A stretch of DNA of 64,000 nucleotides from Gigaspora margarita (GCA_009809945.1 WTPW01000301.1:53689-117688); one strand, 5' to 3'. Numbered from the stretch's first letter, positions 1 to 11,740 are shown. The notes: generated from the sequence alone by a model not told the origin. Numbers and translations: made by a program.

Positions 1-147
1 AAAATATATTTATAAATATCTTTAAAATATTTTATTAAATATATTTTTAAAAATATATCTATAAATATATTTATAAAATATATTTTTAAAATATATTTAT
101 AATTCAAATAATAAAGCTTTAATAACTGTAATAAATTTTATTTTTAG

Positions 148-1521
148 TTAAAAAAATTAGTAGTTAAAATTCGTAAATCTCCACAAAAACGTGAACGTTT
201 TAGTCGACAATGCTATATTTTAAAAATTAAAAAGTTAGAATTAATTGATGATGTAAAAACAAGATGGAACTCTACATATGATATGATTGAAAGAGCATTA
301 AATTTACAACAAGTAAATTAATTTTATTATTATTTTATTTAAAATATTTATTAAATATTAATTTACTCTATTAGGCATTGGATGATTTAGTAATAACTGA
401 TAAAAGTCTTATAAAATATTCATTAACTAATAATGAATGGACCAAGCTTGAGCAAATAAAAAAATTATTAAAGGTAAAAAAAATATAAAATAAATTTTTA
501 ATATAATTAAAATTTAAATAAATAAAAATTGTAATTTTTATTTATTTAATATTAAATTATTTTATAATTTATTATTCATTTAAATTTAAAAATTTTGATT
601 AATTAAATTTAATTAATTTTTAGTGTTTTAAAGATGCTACTCTTGAAATAAGTGCTTCATCTTATCCAACACTTAGTTATACTATTCCTATTTATAATTA
701 TTTAATAGATTTAATTGAAAAATTTCTTAAAGAAGAATCTTATTCTAATGATATTATTAATGCTATTGACAAAGCAAAATTAAAATTACAAAAATATTAT
801 CCAACAACTAATGGACTTGCTTATATAACTGCTGCTAGTATGTAATTTTTAATTTTTTTTTTAATTAATTAAAACTAAATATTTATTTTTTTAATAGTCA
901 TTGATCCACGTCTTAAATTGGATTATTTTAAAGATCAAGATTTTGATGAAGAAACAATTGAAATATATCAGCAACAAATTATTAATTTATGGAAAACTAA
1001 ATATATGCCAACTCAAAATCAAAATAATAATCAAGCAACTAATAAATCTAGTGGACTTATGGCATATATGGTCAAAAAAAAAGACATAATGACCTTGATG
1101 AACTTATAAAATTTTTAAAAGAACCTCCATCAAATTGTGATATAGATATATTAACATTTTGGAAGGTATAATATTTATATTATATTTTATTATTTAAACA
1201 AAAAATATTAATTAAATAAAAAATTTAATTTATAAAGCTTCATGAAACAGATTATCCAAATTTAGCAAGAATAGCTAGAGATTTTTTAGCAATTCCAGGT
1301 ATAATATTGTTTTAAAAATTAAATTATTTTAACAAATGTATTAATCATTATTTATAATATTCAATTTTTATTATTTACAATTAGGAACAAGTGTTCCTGT
1401 TGAACATATATTTTCTAATAGTGCAGATTTAATTTCTTCTAAAAGGCATAGTTTAAATCCTGAAACAATTAAAATTTGTATGTGTTTAAAAAGCTGGTTA
1501 AAATTTACCAATGAAAAATAA
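148..1521 (+). pseudogene. hAT-family transposase, C-terminal exons, frameshifted
   Basis: Six exons can be read: 148-312, 375-473, 624-837, 898-1165, 1238-1298 and 1385-1521, separated by short AT-rich introns with GT..AG ends (GTATGT donor at 838). The joined reading contains KTRWNSTYDM, IDPRLKLDYF, a long acidic stretch, and the hAT C-terminal dimerisation signature: DELIKFLKEP, FLAIPGTSVPVEHIFSN, then KRHSLNPETIK and a final CLKSWLKF. hAT transposases (Ac/hobo/Tam3 type) cut and paste their own element in the nucleus; this dimerisation end is required for that. The N-terminal BED finger and first catalytic acids lie upstream of the window. Exon 4 needs a shift at a nine-A run near 1073-1081 to pass from AYMVKKK to HNDLDELIKF, so it is either a decayed copy or a homopolymer error. 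Family assignment is strong; activity is doubtful. Confidence 0.85.
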
Positions 1522-1889
1522 TATAAATTAAAAGAATTTATATTATTTTTAAATTATTTATATATATAATAAAATTTATAAATATCCATTAATAGGTTTT
1601 TTTTAGTTTGTTAATTCAAACTTTTTTCCTATTAATTTATTTATATATATTATTATATATATTAAATTATTATTATATTATATTATATTTTTATTTTATA
1701 TTATATATTTTATTTATTTATTTGTTTATAAAAATAAAATTTATATTTCTAAATTAACTATACTCTTTGCTAATATAAATAAAATCAATATATGCACTAA
1801 TACTAACTGCTAAATATTATAAACAATTATTTTTTGCTTTCATAAACTAAACAATCTTTTTATATATCTTTGATTTATATTAGAATTTT

Positions 1890-1992
1890 AATAACGCGCA
1901 GGGGTGAAATTACAATTTTTGACCTGAATTAAGCTTAATTCGGGCCAAGATTCAAAATAACGCTCATGAGCGTTATTACACGAAAATACGGT
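1890..1992. repeat. AATAACGC short inverted-repeat element, copy 1
   Basis: It starts AATAACGCGCAGGGG, carries an inner palindrome GAATTAAGCTTAATTC, and ends GAGCGTTATT. The same design is at 58721-58829 (best preserved) and more weakly at 48698-48822. The copy sits in the 3' region of the hAT element. No coding capacity. Confidence 0.55.
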
Positions 1993-1996
1993 ATAA

Positions 1997-2150
1997 AAAT
2001 TCGGGTCGGGTTCGGGTCGGGTCGGGTCGGGTCGGGTCCGGGTCGGGTTGAAGTGCTAACCCGAAAGTTTTCAACCCGACCCGACCCGAAATTTCAGGTC
2101 GGGTTCGGGTTGGCTAAAACCCGACCCGACCCGACCCGTTCGGAGCACTA
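1997..2150. repeat. CGGGT pentamer arrays at hAT terminus
   Basis: Several runs of TCGGG/CGGGT occur in one orientation (about 2001-2050) and then in the other (CCCGA runs, about 2060-2140), making an inverted GC-rich block in an AT-rich region. Such subterminal arrays are typical transposase-binding sites in hAT elements. An internal GAAGTGCTA near 2050 resembles a second terminus, so two ends may be juxtaposed. Confidence 0.7.
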
Positions 2151-3127
2151 GTCAGAGCAGAGTCACTTCTGCTGCTATTTTAGGTACGTTTTTAACTATT
2201 ATTTTGTTTTTGCTACATTCTATTAATATTTCTTTGTCAAATTCTTCCTGTGTTACTCTTATTATTTTTCCTTCCTCGAAGTGTATCGCCTATGCTACTA
2301 TAAGTTCCTCCCTTCTTCTGAGGTTCTTGGTCTCGATTTCAATTAGTGCTGCATTGGACTTTCTATTTTCAAGAAACCTTTTAACTAATGCTCTTCTGTA
2401 GAAACTTAAATTTTTCTGTATTGCTCTTGCGTTTGTTTCTTTTGGCAGATCCCATAGTGTAAGTTGTAGTTTGGATCTTCCCAGTGGAATAGGTTTGCTT
2501 GGAGCTGTGGGTGTCTCAGGTTGAGGTGGGTTTAGGGTTTCATTTGCTCATTCGTACATTCAGTCGTAGGAGCTTGTATTTCCTGGGCGTTAGTACTCAT
2601 TACAGTCTTTGTAATGTCCTCATGGTGAGCTAAATTTTCTGTTTGGTCCTTTTCTTGCAATATGCCCTTTCCCTTGAGAGTAGTTGTTCTATTGCCATTT
2701 GAGGCTGAAGGTTTATTACTTTCAGTAGTTTCCTTATTAGAATTTTTGGGATTTTTAAAGTATTCCTCTAAGAACCTTTGTATCTGTTGTTGCATTTCTA
2801 AGTTACCATAGTCTATTGTGAATGTTTCTGTAAGGGTAAGTGTCAGCCTTTTACTTATATCTTCACTTATATTACGTTTAACAATATTTGAAAAGAAATT
2901 TTTTGTTTTACAGTTTTCTCCTTTTTTGCAGCCTGTACATATTGATCACAGAAATATACTTCTAAGGCTGAGCGGATGATGTATACTGTTTCTGGTTGTA
3001 TAATACCTAATGCTTTAGCCACTTCTTTGTCTTCTTGTAGTACAAATATTTTCTGCTGCTATAGGATCTCTGTAATCTCATGTTCCTGTTTACTGAATAA
3101 GCCTTGGTACGCCGTTAGATGTTCCAT
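2151..3127 (-). pseudogene. LINE-like ORF1 (gag-like) remnant
   Basis: Reading from an ATG at 3127 gives MEHLTAYQGLFSKQEHE, a TAG, then a long run with LQEDKEVAKALGIIQPET and ALEVYFCDQYVQAAKKEK. A frameshift near 2875 leads to RLTLTLTETFTIDYGN and a low-complexity hydrophilic stretch (2532-2795). Another break leads to LQLTLWDLPKETNARAI, VKRFLENRKSNAALIEI and IIVKNVPKIAAEV, which has the look of an RRM-like RNA-binding fold seen in AMF retroelement proteins. The frame stops at 2151, where the hAT terminus begins. Upstream (3130-3300) is an AAC-rich leader. The LINE label is inferred from domain order and leader; a helicase- or RT-bearing ORF is not in the window. At least one stop and two frame changes make it a pseudogene. 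Confidence 0.45.
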
Positions 3128-3628
3128 TGTGTTCTATGCAGGTTTTCCTTTTTAGTCTATATACCGACAAATTAGTCCTGAGATGACGTATTTGTTGTTT
3201 TTGTTGTTGTTGTTTGTTTGTTTGTTTACTTATTTTGATGTTACGTATTTGGTGTAACAATAGATGATCTGCAATACAGGGTAAACTCCGTTTCCCCAAA
3301 GTTGAGAAAAAATTTTTCGAAAAATAGCGTTTTGAGAAGTAGCCCTTTAAGGAGTTGTGCTACTGAAATTTTGCTTTAGTAAACTAAAGGTGATTTTTTG
3401 TGTTGCAAATAATTTGTTATCTGCCCCATATATGTTTCTTATTGAGAAAGTACTTTTTTGCTATTATTTTTTGTTTTGCCGTAAATGGAAATGTGGATCA
3501 GTGGAAAGAGTTTTTTTTTAAAACCATTTTCTTAAATAATTGATAAGTGAACTAGATATCTTTAATATAAGTTTTCACACTTGATATATTTTTTAATCTT
3601 TTTATCATACTAATTTTTCTTTATTTAG
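3128..3628. other. LINE-like leader and AT-rich spacer
   Basis: On the minus strand this holds the AAC/AAAC-rich 5' leader of the preceding frame (about 3130-3240). The rest is unstructured AT-rich sequence in which no gene is seen. Confidence 0.3.
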
Positions 3629-3726
3629 ATATTAAGTTCAATTTTGATAATAAACCACAAATGAAAGAATCAATACTTGAACAAATTCCTGGTCACATGA
3701 TCATCCAACATCAATTAGCTAATTAA
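3629..3726 (+). pseudogene. Possible last exon of an unidentified gene
   Basis: A TTATTTAG acceptor precedes an open stretch reading IKFNFDNKPQMKES, then EQIPGHMIIQHQLAN and TAA at 3724. Composition and the acceptor look coding-like, but no upstream partner exon is seen because the next sequence to the left is minus-strand LINE-like sequence. It may be the stranded 3' end of a gene split by insertion. Not recognised; low confidence. Confidence 0.25.
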
Positions 3727-3969
3727 AAATCAGGATAAGGTATAACATAAAGAAATTTAAAACAAACAAAAATTATATTTATCATAAGATTTATACTAGC
3801 AAATCATCTTTCTGGCCTAACAAAAAAGTTTTCTCGCACAATTTTGCTTTATAATGCTTCTTCTAACCACCAATATAAACCCAACCCCTAATATAAATCT
3901 TTTTTTTCTCAAAGACAATTGATGCTAGAAAGTCACGTGACAGAAAATCGATCCTAGGCTCTGTCAACT

Positions 3970-4463
3970 ACCAGATCTGTATGGTATGGTATAGTGTAGA
4001 TTTTATCAATCGTACCATACTGTTCTGCTAATATATAGGTTTAATATAATAGCAGGTTAGTATGGTACGATTTTTAAATATATGTACCATACTATTTTGA
4101 TACTATATTTATGCAGATCAGTATGGTACAGTTTGATAAAATTGCATCCATACTATACTGATATTTGTAATACCTGTAAAATACAGGCTGATTTTTAAAA
4201 CCTTACCATATGATATAATTAGTTATAATTCTAACTCTAATGCTAATATATATAACACTGAATCAGTATAGTACAGCTTTTAAAATTTGGGGTGTACTAT
4301 ACTGATATGCTCACCCATACCATATTGATTTGTGAAAATACTAATTGATACCATATTGGTCCAGTATGGTATCAATTAGTATTTTCACAAATCAATATGG
4401 TATGAATGAGCATATCAGTATAGTACACTCTGAATTTTAAAAGCTATACCATACTGATCTGGT
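3970..4463. mobile_element. GTATGGTAC-rich inverted-repeat element
   Basis: The ends read ACCAGATCTGTATGGTA and, inverted at 4447-4463, ACCAGATCAGTATGGTA. Internally the motif AGTATGGTAC and its complement recur many times. No coding sequence. A MITE-like element is the simplest reading; superfamily unknown. Confidence 0.6.
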
Positions 4464-4489
4464 GCTATATATATTAACATTAGAGTTAA
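4231..4489. repeat. Long hairpin of GTATGGTA repeats
   Basis: Two arms of about 125 bp are inverted around 4360. The left arm begins CTAACTCTAATGC and the right ends with the complementary TTAGAGTTAA, with matching TTTGTGAAAATAC and TCAGTATAGTAC segments. The right arm extends past the TIR of the enclosing element, so boundaries overlap. Confidence 0.75.
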
Positions 4490-4558
4490 TGATGCTAGCA
4501 TGGCTCATGTGACCTAACACAACTGCTTATGTGACTCTTAAACATATAGAGTGTTTGA

Positions 4559-4864
4559 AGTAGAAAGGGCAGAAACTTGAATATATCTCATTTTGAGATA
4601 ACTGAGTTTAATCACTTGTTTTGATTTTCAGACTGATCCAGTCAATCAAATTTTTACAGTTTTGATTGGTTGAAAGTAACAGGTGATTACTGGGTATTCT
4701 TGTGATGTGCACAGCTTCGTAAAACTTTTCTTTACATTATCTCGACTGTTTATTATGCAAATCAATATTAATTTATAATTGAAAAATGTTAACCATATCG
4801 GAATTTACCTAAATCCAATAAAAACTCAATTTTCATTTTTGGGGCAGTTTCTACCCTTTCTACT
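4559..4864. mobile_element. 306-bp inverted-repeat element
   Basis: Ends are AGTAGAAAGGGCAGAAACT at 4559 and its near-complement at 4846-4864. The interior is AT-rich and non-coding. No clear target duplication. Confidence 0.65.
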
Positions 4865-5499
4865 GCAAGGACTCCATATGGTTGAGTTGTATCATATGTC
4901 ATGCAACATCAGGCTTTATTAGTTGCATCAAGCATCTATAATACCAGTACTATGCTGTAATATTCCATACTATATAATTCTGGTCATCCATACAGAAATT
5001 TTTTTACAGCAAATCACCACAATAATTAGGAAGCTTGTAACAAAATTTTATAGTAAATTGTGATAGAAACCACAACTGTTAATTCCAATATGAGCTAACT
5101 CAAAACCATACTACATTGGGGTATTTGATACACTATGAAAACCAAATCTATATTTGATATAGTATCATATAAAATAGAATTGATATAAATTTAGAAATGA
5201 TGTAGTACATGCATATATGGGATCATTATAAATTCGCAACCAACTATATATGTAAGACAGATTTTTAAATGATTTTTCCTGATTAACCAATCTAGAGTTT
5301 CAATCTGGATAGCATATCCGAGTGATACCCATCTGGGTCAAATCACTAATAACACCTAAAAAAAACTTATATCAAGTTGCTATAGAACTTCCAACACTAA
5401 ATTTGATCTTAATCTTTTGATACATAGCTCACTACATTTGTCTGACACGTTTTTTATTAATTTATTAAATTTGAAATTGCATTTTATTTTGTTAGCTAT
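4865..5499. other. AT-rich spacer
   Basis: No gene, convincing repeat or hairpin is seen. Confidence 0.3.
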
Positions 5500-5764
5500 C
5501 TGAAATAAATTTGGTATATTTCAAATAAAACAGCTTTATATTACAGATGATTTCAAAATTAGTAGAACATGTGATAACATTTTTGTTAATCTGCAGTAAA
5601 TTTTTGGTAATTACATTTACCAAAAATTTTAGTATTTTGATAATATAATGTTCAGCTGATATTATTATTGCAATATCATTTGTTTTGATTTTCAAACTGA
5701 TCCTGGATGTTTTGTAATGATCTGCAGTAAATTTTTAGTAATTACATTTATAAAAATTTTATAA
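5500..5764 (-). repeat. Dispersed repeat C, duplicated copies
   Basis: A segment with AATTTACTGCAG and CTAATTTTGAAATCA (read on the minus strand) also occurs at 11620-11740 and in part at 6690-6760. Here it is followed by a partial second copy (5700-5764) containing ATCTGCAGTAAATTTTTAG. No coding sequence. Confidence 0.5.
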
Positions 5765-5775
5765 TATTATTGCAG

Positions 5776-6625
5776 GACAAGGAAATCTTTATTATAGGTC
5801 CCCACTATAAAAATTTCAATTATATTTTTTGCGAATTAGGCTTTTTTCTAATTAAGCGAATTAGTTTTACAAACATATTTAATAAGTTGATAATAATGCA
5901 AATCATTGTTTGGTCAGATACCTTATACAATAATTATGTAATTAAAATGCGAATTACATAAATTTGGCATTATAAATATATTGAGTCTTGAATTTTATTA
6001 TTCTTATTCATTTGCCAAGCAATATAAAATAATTATATAATTTATTATGATATATAAGATAACATCATGTTGGTACAGTAATAATTTTTTTGATCTGAGA
6101 CAGCATTTTCTAAATAATCAAAAAATTGTTGTTGTACCAATGTATTGGTATTATAGTATGGCAATCATTGATTATAAATTACTATTTATATTTTTTTTAA
6201 ACCTTCTTTAATTTGTATAGTGCAACATAATATAAGTATGGATGATGTATGCATTGTGCAAAATAACAAGCATGAATGATACAATAAAAAAAGTGATTTA
6301 TAACATAAATAGTATAATACTCATGATCAATAGTGTCTATGCTATAATGATATATATTATAAAAAGACTATATTTAAGTCATATGATGAATAATGATTAT
6401 ATAATAATGATGCAAATCAGATTGTGACTAGTACATTTTTTGGTAACCTATATATGTGAATCTAGTTACAGGTGGTAACCAATTTTTCTGTGAATCATAT
6501 AAAGCCGATGACCTTGCAAGACTTATGATTATTCAAATCTATTTAAAGTCTGTCACATTTTCTAAATTTATAATTGTGTTTAAATATTGTAGTGGTAGGG
6601 ACCTTTAATAAAGATTTCCTGGTTC
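5776..6625. mobile_element. 850-bp Mutator-like TIR element
   Basis: The left end reads GACAAGGAAATCTTTATTA and the right end, inverted, GAACCAGGAAATCTTTATTA; similarity continues over about 35 bp. The 11-bp direct repeat TATTATTGCAG lies immediately outside both ends (5765-5775 and 6626-6636), a target-site duplication in the Mutator size range (8-11 bp). The interior is AT-rich without a transposase, so it is non-autonomous. It inserted into repeat C sequence. Confidence 0.75.
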
Positions 6626-6770
6626 TATTATTGCAGTATCATTTGTTTTGATTTTCAGACTGATCTGGGATGTTTTGTTACAAAACATTCCGGATCAGTC
6701 CTAAAATTAGCAGATCAACAAAAATTTTATTATGTGTCCCACTAATTTTTAAAGAGCATCCTTAAAATAT
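6626..6770. repeat. Repeat C continuation with palindrome
   Basis: After the target duplication the sequence ATCATTTGTTTTGATTTTC matches 5677-5696. Then a short hairpin follows (ACTGATCTGGGATG / CATTCCGGATCAGT), and AACAAAAATTTTATTA as in 11670. Confidence 0.5.
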
Positions 6771-7020
6771 ACCTAGGGGCATAGGCTCTTAACCTATAAC
6801 CTCTAAATAAATAAAGTAGCTGTGCTGTATGTGATACAATACAGGACCAGACGATCAGCTATGTGGTGACAATTAGATTCAGAGATGCAGAATACTAGAA
6901 ATAGCTTACAAAAATTTTATTAAGTAAATACCCGATTTTATTATTTTCACAAATATTACAATAGTGTATTATATTTTAAAAGATGATTATTTAATATTTT
7001 TGTCACTCATATTAGTGAAT

Positions 7021-7122
7021 TGATCCTTGACAAAAATAACGGAAATACATAACTGATACTAGTTAGCCGCTTACACAATCAATTAGTATCAGTCATGTAT
7101 TTACGTTATTACTGTCAAGATC
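7021..7122. repeat. Short hairpin element
   Basis: GATCCTTGACAAAAATAACG and an ACTGATACTAGTT segment are inverted as AATTAGTATCAGT and ACTGTCAAGATC, with arms of about 45 bp and a loop near 7072. Non-coding; MITE-like. Confidence 0.65.
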
Positions 7123-7129
7123 TAATGTC

Positions 7130-7875
7130 CAACAACCCAAGACATTATTATGAATTTCTTTGATATCTAAGTTTGTTAAGATTGAATTAGTTTTAAGATT
7201 GAATTAGTTTGCTTTTTGTTAAATTATTACAATTGTAGGTGTTACATGCTACTCTAGTATAAAGTTAAGTTAGTTCGTATTCAAATTATTGTGATTATTA
7301 TCATAAGTTGCTGCAAAAATTGTTATGAAACTTACTCTTTTAATAACTCTTTATTGGTTAAGGTTGAATAAATTTGTTTTTGAATTACCAAAACTTCTAT
7401 GCTAAATTTGAAATCAAAAATTATTCTAATTTATATTGAGCTATTGTAAAAAGCAGAAAAAAACTTACTATTGTAGTGACAAGAGTTTGTATTGCATCAA
7501 ATTAATGTGATTTATATTTGTTTTAGTGTTTCAGGTGAAACTAACTTTCAAATCCAAACTGTTTTGCACCAAGAAATTTAGTTTCACCTTATAAGTCCAA
7601 AACACTTCAAACCACTTTGCCCAATTTGATTTGCAAATTTAGTTTCTTCCAAACACTGATATTATTAAGGTTGTTAATATGCATTATAGTAAATGGTTAA
7701 GGTTAAATTAATTTGTAATGAAATAAGAGTAGAAGTATTAGCTTTGAGAAAGTTTTCCTTTAACCCAAAATTGTTGTAAAAATCACTTATTAAACTTACC
7801 TTTTATCTGTAGAATATTTGTTACTCTAAGTTGTTAGTTGTGGTTGTAACTTTTAGCCCATGCTTTGAATTCTGT
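7130..7875. repeat. Degenerate roughly 130-bp repeats
   Basis: Several loosely repeated units contain AAACTTACTCTTTTAATAAC, TTGGTTAAGGTT and TTAGTTTGTATT-like words. The same words recur with similar spacing at 56800-57190, so this is a dispersed repeat family with an internal period. No gene is seen. Confidence 0.4.
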
Positions 7876-7879
7876 TTTA

Positions 7880-8300
7880 TAACCCAGTTAAAGAAGAAAT
7901 CAAATTAATCACCTTTTATATAAAATCATAAATTGATTAAACCTTAATTACCTGATTTATTGAGCAATTAATTTTTTCTATTGTCCATTGTTAGATTAAT
8001 CACCTGCATTATTTAATTTCGCCCTTGTTCACATAACAATCATTATTAATTTTGACAATTGCATTAGAGCCTTTTAACCATTGTAACTAGAAACTCTGTT
8101 TAGTATAACCCAGTTAAAGAAGAAATCAAATTAATCACCTTTTATATAAATCATAAATCGATTAAACCTTAATTATCTAATTTATCGATCAATTAATCTA
8201 TTCCATTGTCCATTATTAGATTAATTGCCCTTGTTTATGTGATGATTATTAATAATTTTAACAATTGCATTAGTGCCTTTTAACCATTGTGACTAGAATA
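7880..8300. repeat. Tandem duplication, period about 226 bp
   Basis: Two direct copies start with AACCCAGTTAAAGAAG at 7881 and 8107 and share TTAATCACCTTTTATATAAA, GATTAAACCTTAATTA and GCCTTTTAACCATTG. Copies differ by substitutions and small indels. Non-coding. Confidence 0.8.
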
Positions 8301-8311
8301 AAGAATTTTAT

Positions 8312-8659
8312 AAGCCCATACAAAGTTGATTTTTTTGTTTTGCATTACCCACCATCCCATTTTATGATTCCAATTGTGCCAATTGTTTGAATTTTGTAAT
8401 CTATTTTTTCTTGCTATTTTCATCCAGTGTCACCTGATAGAGACCTTAATTTCCCGTAATTGTCCAATAGGACTGACAGAAAAACAATAACTGTTGGCCC
8501 AATTTTTTGATCCCTATTGTGCTAAATGAAAAATTATCCTTGTATAACCTTAAATGTGAACATTATTCTATTTGCAATAAATTAAAAAAAAATCCATCTT
8601 CAGTCCCAAATTTTGAAATCCATATAATGCAAAATGAAAAATCAACTTTGCATAACCTA
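8312..8659. mobile_element. Family A TIR element (CATACAAAGTTGATT ends)
   Basis: The left end AAGCCCATACAAAGTTGAT is inverted at 8641-8659. Related ends bound elements at 18168, 43675, 44469, 45147 and 45541. Internal words CCCGTAATTGTCCAATAGG and GTGTCACCTGATAGA recur in the copies near 45 kb. Non-autonomous. Confidence 0.75.
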
Positions 8660-9337
8660 AATAGAGCAAGTTTGAACCAACAGAAGACTAATCACAAAAA
8701 ATCCCAAAAATACTTATCCTCATTTGATCACACTGTAGCAAAACCCTAAAAGAACCTCAAGATCTATATTTCAATCTAGTTTAAAAGATACAAAGTGTGC
8801 ATATTGAACAGAAGTTAATTTTTTAAATCAAAATTTAAAGTGGGCATAACTAACAAAAGTCAATTTTTTTCTAAAAAAATATATATATAAATGAATGATA
8901 ACTGATATTAATTCATCCAATTATGAATTATGACGAAAGTGTTACAACATTTAACAAGCAAATGATCATATGTCTCAATGATTAAAGATTTAAATAAATC
9001 GTCATGACTTAATATTTTTTGCATGGTCTGATTATGGTTTTTAGACATAGCAAATCAAAACAGCAAAGTGCCAAAAACATTTTATCAGTATCGATAACTG
9101 ATAGCAATCTAAACCATTATACATCAATCACATAACAACCTTATTAGGAGTACAAGAACTTAATGTAATGTAATAAAAGTAAGTATGTTATTATTACTTA
9201 ATATTATCATGTATTGATCAATTTAATAAGAATTCATTCAAAATCAGATTACACATGCACTAATTAACAATACTAAACAGGCATAATTTCAAAAAAAGAA
9301 TCCTATACTATAACATAAATTGTTATTTTTGACATAT
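8660..9337. other. AT-rich spacer
   Basis: No gene or strong repeat is seen. Confidence 0.3.
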
Positions 9338-9594
9338 AGAGTGGATCAATAGAAAAGGGACAAATCATTTTTAGCAAAATTTTTTTAATTTTTAAATTAA
9401 AATATCTTGACAACTATTTAATCAAATTTGTCAAAAATTTTTTTATTTTAATCTTGAAATTATATAGAATTAAAATAAAAAAAAATTATTAAATTTATTA
9501 AGATAGTTGTTAAGATATTTAAGCTTAAAGTCAAGAAAACTTTTACTTAGAAAAAAATTGTCCCTTTTCTATTGACTCACCCCATATATTTCCT
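9338..9594. mobile_element. Hairpin MITE, TCAATAGAAAAGGGACA ends
   Basis: Ends contain TCAATAGAAAAGGGACAA and its complement. The centre is a hairpin: ATCTTGACAACTATTTAATC and TTTTTTATTTTAAT against their complements. The same centre (module 2) occurs at 20732-20975 and 50200-50410 and inside 9925-11580; related ends are also at 30147, 34829 and 46553. Confidence 0.75.
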
Positions 9595-9924
9595 ATACCA
9601 TTGTTCAATATACATTAGACATGCACATGTTGTGATCCTGTGCCGTCAGAATCACTATAACCCTGCCTGAATTGGAAAAATGAGAATTATTACTCCTACT
9701 AAAAAAGGTTTTTTCAAAAAACAGGATAAGTGACATTAAAAAAGTTGAAGGAAACCATCCCTATACACATTTAATGTTATACAAGAAATGTGATCGTACT
9801 GGTATAAACCAAATTTAAAATAGCTATCATGTGCTAACTAAATTGAGAAACAGGATAAAAGTCTATACCCCCAGTACAAGCTTAAATAGCCCATTTTTAA
9901 ATCTGCCAGGTCTATGGTGCTATG
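9595..9924. repeat. Short dispersed repeat, pair of 25790-25890
   Basis: AAAAGTTGAAGGAAACCATCC with CATTTAATG and TGTGATCGTACTGGTATAA matches a segment at 25830-25890. The rest is non-coding. Confidence 0.4.
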
Positions 9925-10814
9925 CCAGATCTACAGACATGTACTGATTATGTGATTTTTATACGTACTGATGATCACATGATATATAATATATGTCAAG
10001 CCAAAATTTTTTAATTTTGGACAAATTTTCTTGACAACTATCCAATAGAATTTGATGAAAATTTTTTTAAAATAGTTTATGCGAATTAGTAAAATTTATT
10101 TAAAAAAAATTTCATCAAATTCAATTAGATAGTTGTCAAGAAAGGTTCGTTCAAAGTTTGGAAAATTTTCAATATATAGCATAGTGAGATGTTTTAAACT
10201 TTAAGTGAAAAATTTTTAATAACTTCCAATGAATTCAATGAAATATTTTTTAAATAATCAATTCTAAGAAATAGTATAATTTGTTAAAAAAAAGTTTTAA
10301 CAAATTCAAATAGATTCTTGTCGAGAAATTTTCATTCAAAGTTTGTGAAAGTTTTCAATGCCCTTATAGCTGCAGCAGAAAATTTTCTAAACTTTGGATG
10401 AAAATTTCTCGATAACTATTTGATAGGATGCAATAAAATTTTCTTAATGAATTCTTCTTATCGTAAAATCTATTTTAAAAAAATTTTCATCAAATTCTAT
10501 CAAGTAGTTGTCAAAAAAATTTTATAAAAATTTGAAAAATTTTCTGCTACAGCTATTTTTGCAAGATGTTGAAAATTTTTCCAAACTTTGAATGAAAATT
10601 CCTTGATAACTATCTAATTGAATTTGGTGAAATTTATTTTAAATAAATTCTACTAAATTATAGAATCTATTTTAAAAAAAATTTCATCAATTATATTGGT
10701 TAGTTGTGGAGAAAATTTGCCAATAATTAAAAAATTCTACTTGCGATAGCATTATTTCATATAATTGTCAGTACATATAAAAATCACATAATTTGTACGT
10801 GTCTGTAGACCTGG
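9925..10814. mobile_element. 890-bp TIR element with repeated hairpin units
   Basis: Ends are CCAGATCTACAGACATGTAC and, inverted, CCAGGTCTACAGACACGTAC; the similarity runs about 60 bp. Inside, module-2 hairpins repeat about four times: words like TCAAATTCAATTAGATAGTTG and TTCTCGATAACTATTTGATAG face their complements about every 190 bp. No coding sequence. Confidence 0.75.
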
Positions 10815-10841
10815 TGGGATTATCCGTTATCAGCAAAGCAA

Positions 10842-11580
10842 GTGATCGATATTAAAAATCAAAGTTTTCTTTAAAATTTGAACGAAGATATCTCAATACT
10901 ATACAAGTGAATTTGATGAATTCTTTTTTATTTTAATTTTACAGACTTGTAAAATTAAAATAAAAAAAGTTCATTAAATTTGCTTAGATGGTTGCCGAGA
11001 GAATTTCGTTCAAAGTTTGTTTAAAGGATTAAAAGTCTACAAAATAAAAAAATTTTAAGACTTTAAATAAGGTATCTAGACAACTATCAAAGCAGATTCA
11101 GGAAACTTTCTTATATTTTAATTCTACAGGTCTGTTGAATTTAAGATTAAAAACTTCATCAAATTAGCTTAAATAGCTGTTAAGATATCTTTGTTTAAAA
11201 TTTAAAAAAAAAACTTTTTTTGCTTCTATTTAATAGATATTTGAATTTTTTAACCAATATATCTCAACAATTTTAAGCAAATTCGATGAATTTTTGTCAA
11301 TTTTGGCTCTATTGACTTGTAAGATAAAAAGGTTCACTGAATATCTTTGTTCAAAGTTTTAAAAAAAATTTATTGCTGCTTCTATTTAGACTTTTTAATT
11401 TTTTACTGAACTTTAAATGAATATATCTCAACAACTATCTAAGCAAATTCGATAAACTTTTTTATTTTAATTTACAAGTCTGTAGAATTAAAATAAAAAA
11501 GATTTTATTGAATTCGCTTGGATGGAGTTGAGATATCTTCGTTCAAATTTAAAAAAACTTTGATTTTTAATATTGATCAC
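10842..11580. mobile_element. 739-bp TIR element with repeated hairpin units
   Basis: The left end GTGATCGATATTAAAAATCA is inverted at the right end near 11560-11580, followed inward by GAAGATATCTCAA. The interior repeats module 2 (ACTATCTAAGCAAATTCG, TTTTTTATTTTAATT, complement) about three to four times. It lies only 27 bp from the preceding element. Non-coding. Confidence 0.75.
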
Positions 11581-11619
11581 CAATAATGGAGATAAGTCAC
11601 GTGCATGCTGTATCATTAT

Positions 11620-11740
11620 AATCCCCTTTAAATTAACTGTAATTACTGAAAATTTACTGCAGAACAACAAAAATTTTATTACATGTCCAACTAATTTTGA
11701 AATCAGCTGTAACATTGTAGCCAAATTCATAAGTAAAGTG
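11620..11740 (+). repeat. Dispersed repeat C copy
   Basis: AATTTACTGCAGAACAACA, then CCAACTAATTTTGAAATCAG, matches the complement of 5520-5610. Non-coding. Confidence 0.55.

Larger units (their letters stand above)
1..2150 (+). mobile_element. hAT element, 3' portion with terminus
   Basis: The transposase exons are followed by about 370 bp of AT-rich 3' sequence, then a CGGGT-rich subterminal region ending GGAGCACTA at 2150. The inverse, TAGTGCTCC, fits the hAT terminal pattern, and another TIR element at 30816-32290 has the related terminus TAGTGCTTCTA with a near-perfect 8-bp target duplication. The 5' end is outside the window. The element abuts a LINE-like reading frame at 2151, so it probably inserted there. 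The boundary at 2150 is inferred. Confidence 0.65.

Noticed and set aside
3090..3299. 69-codon minus frame with a KQQQQKQQ-type run
   Set aside because: It lies in the AAC-rich leader upstream of the LINE-like start and in a different frame.
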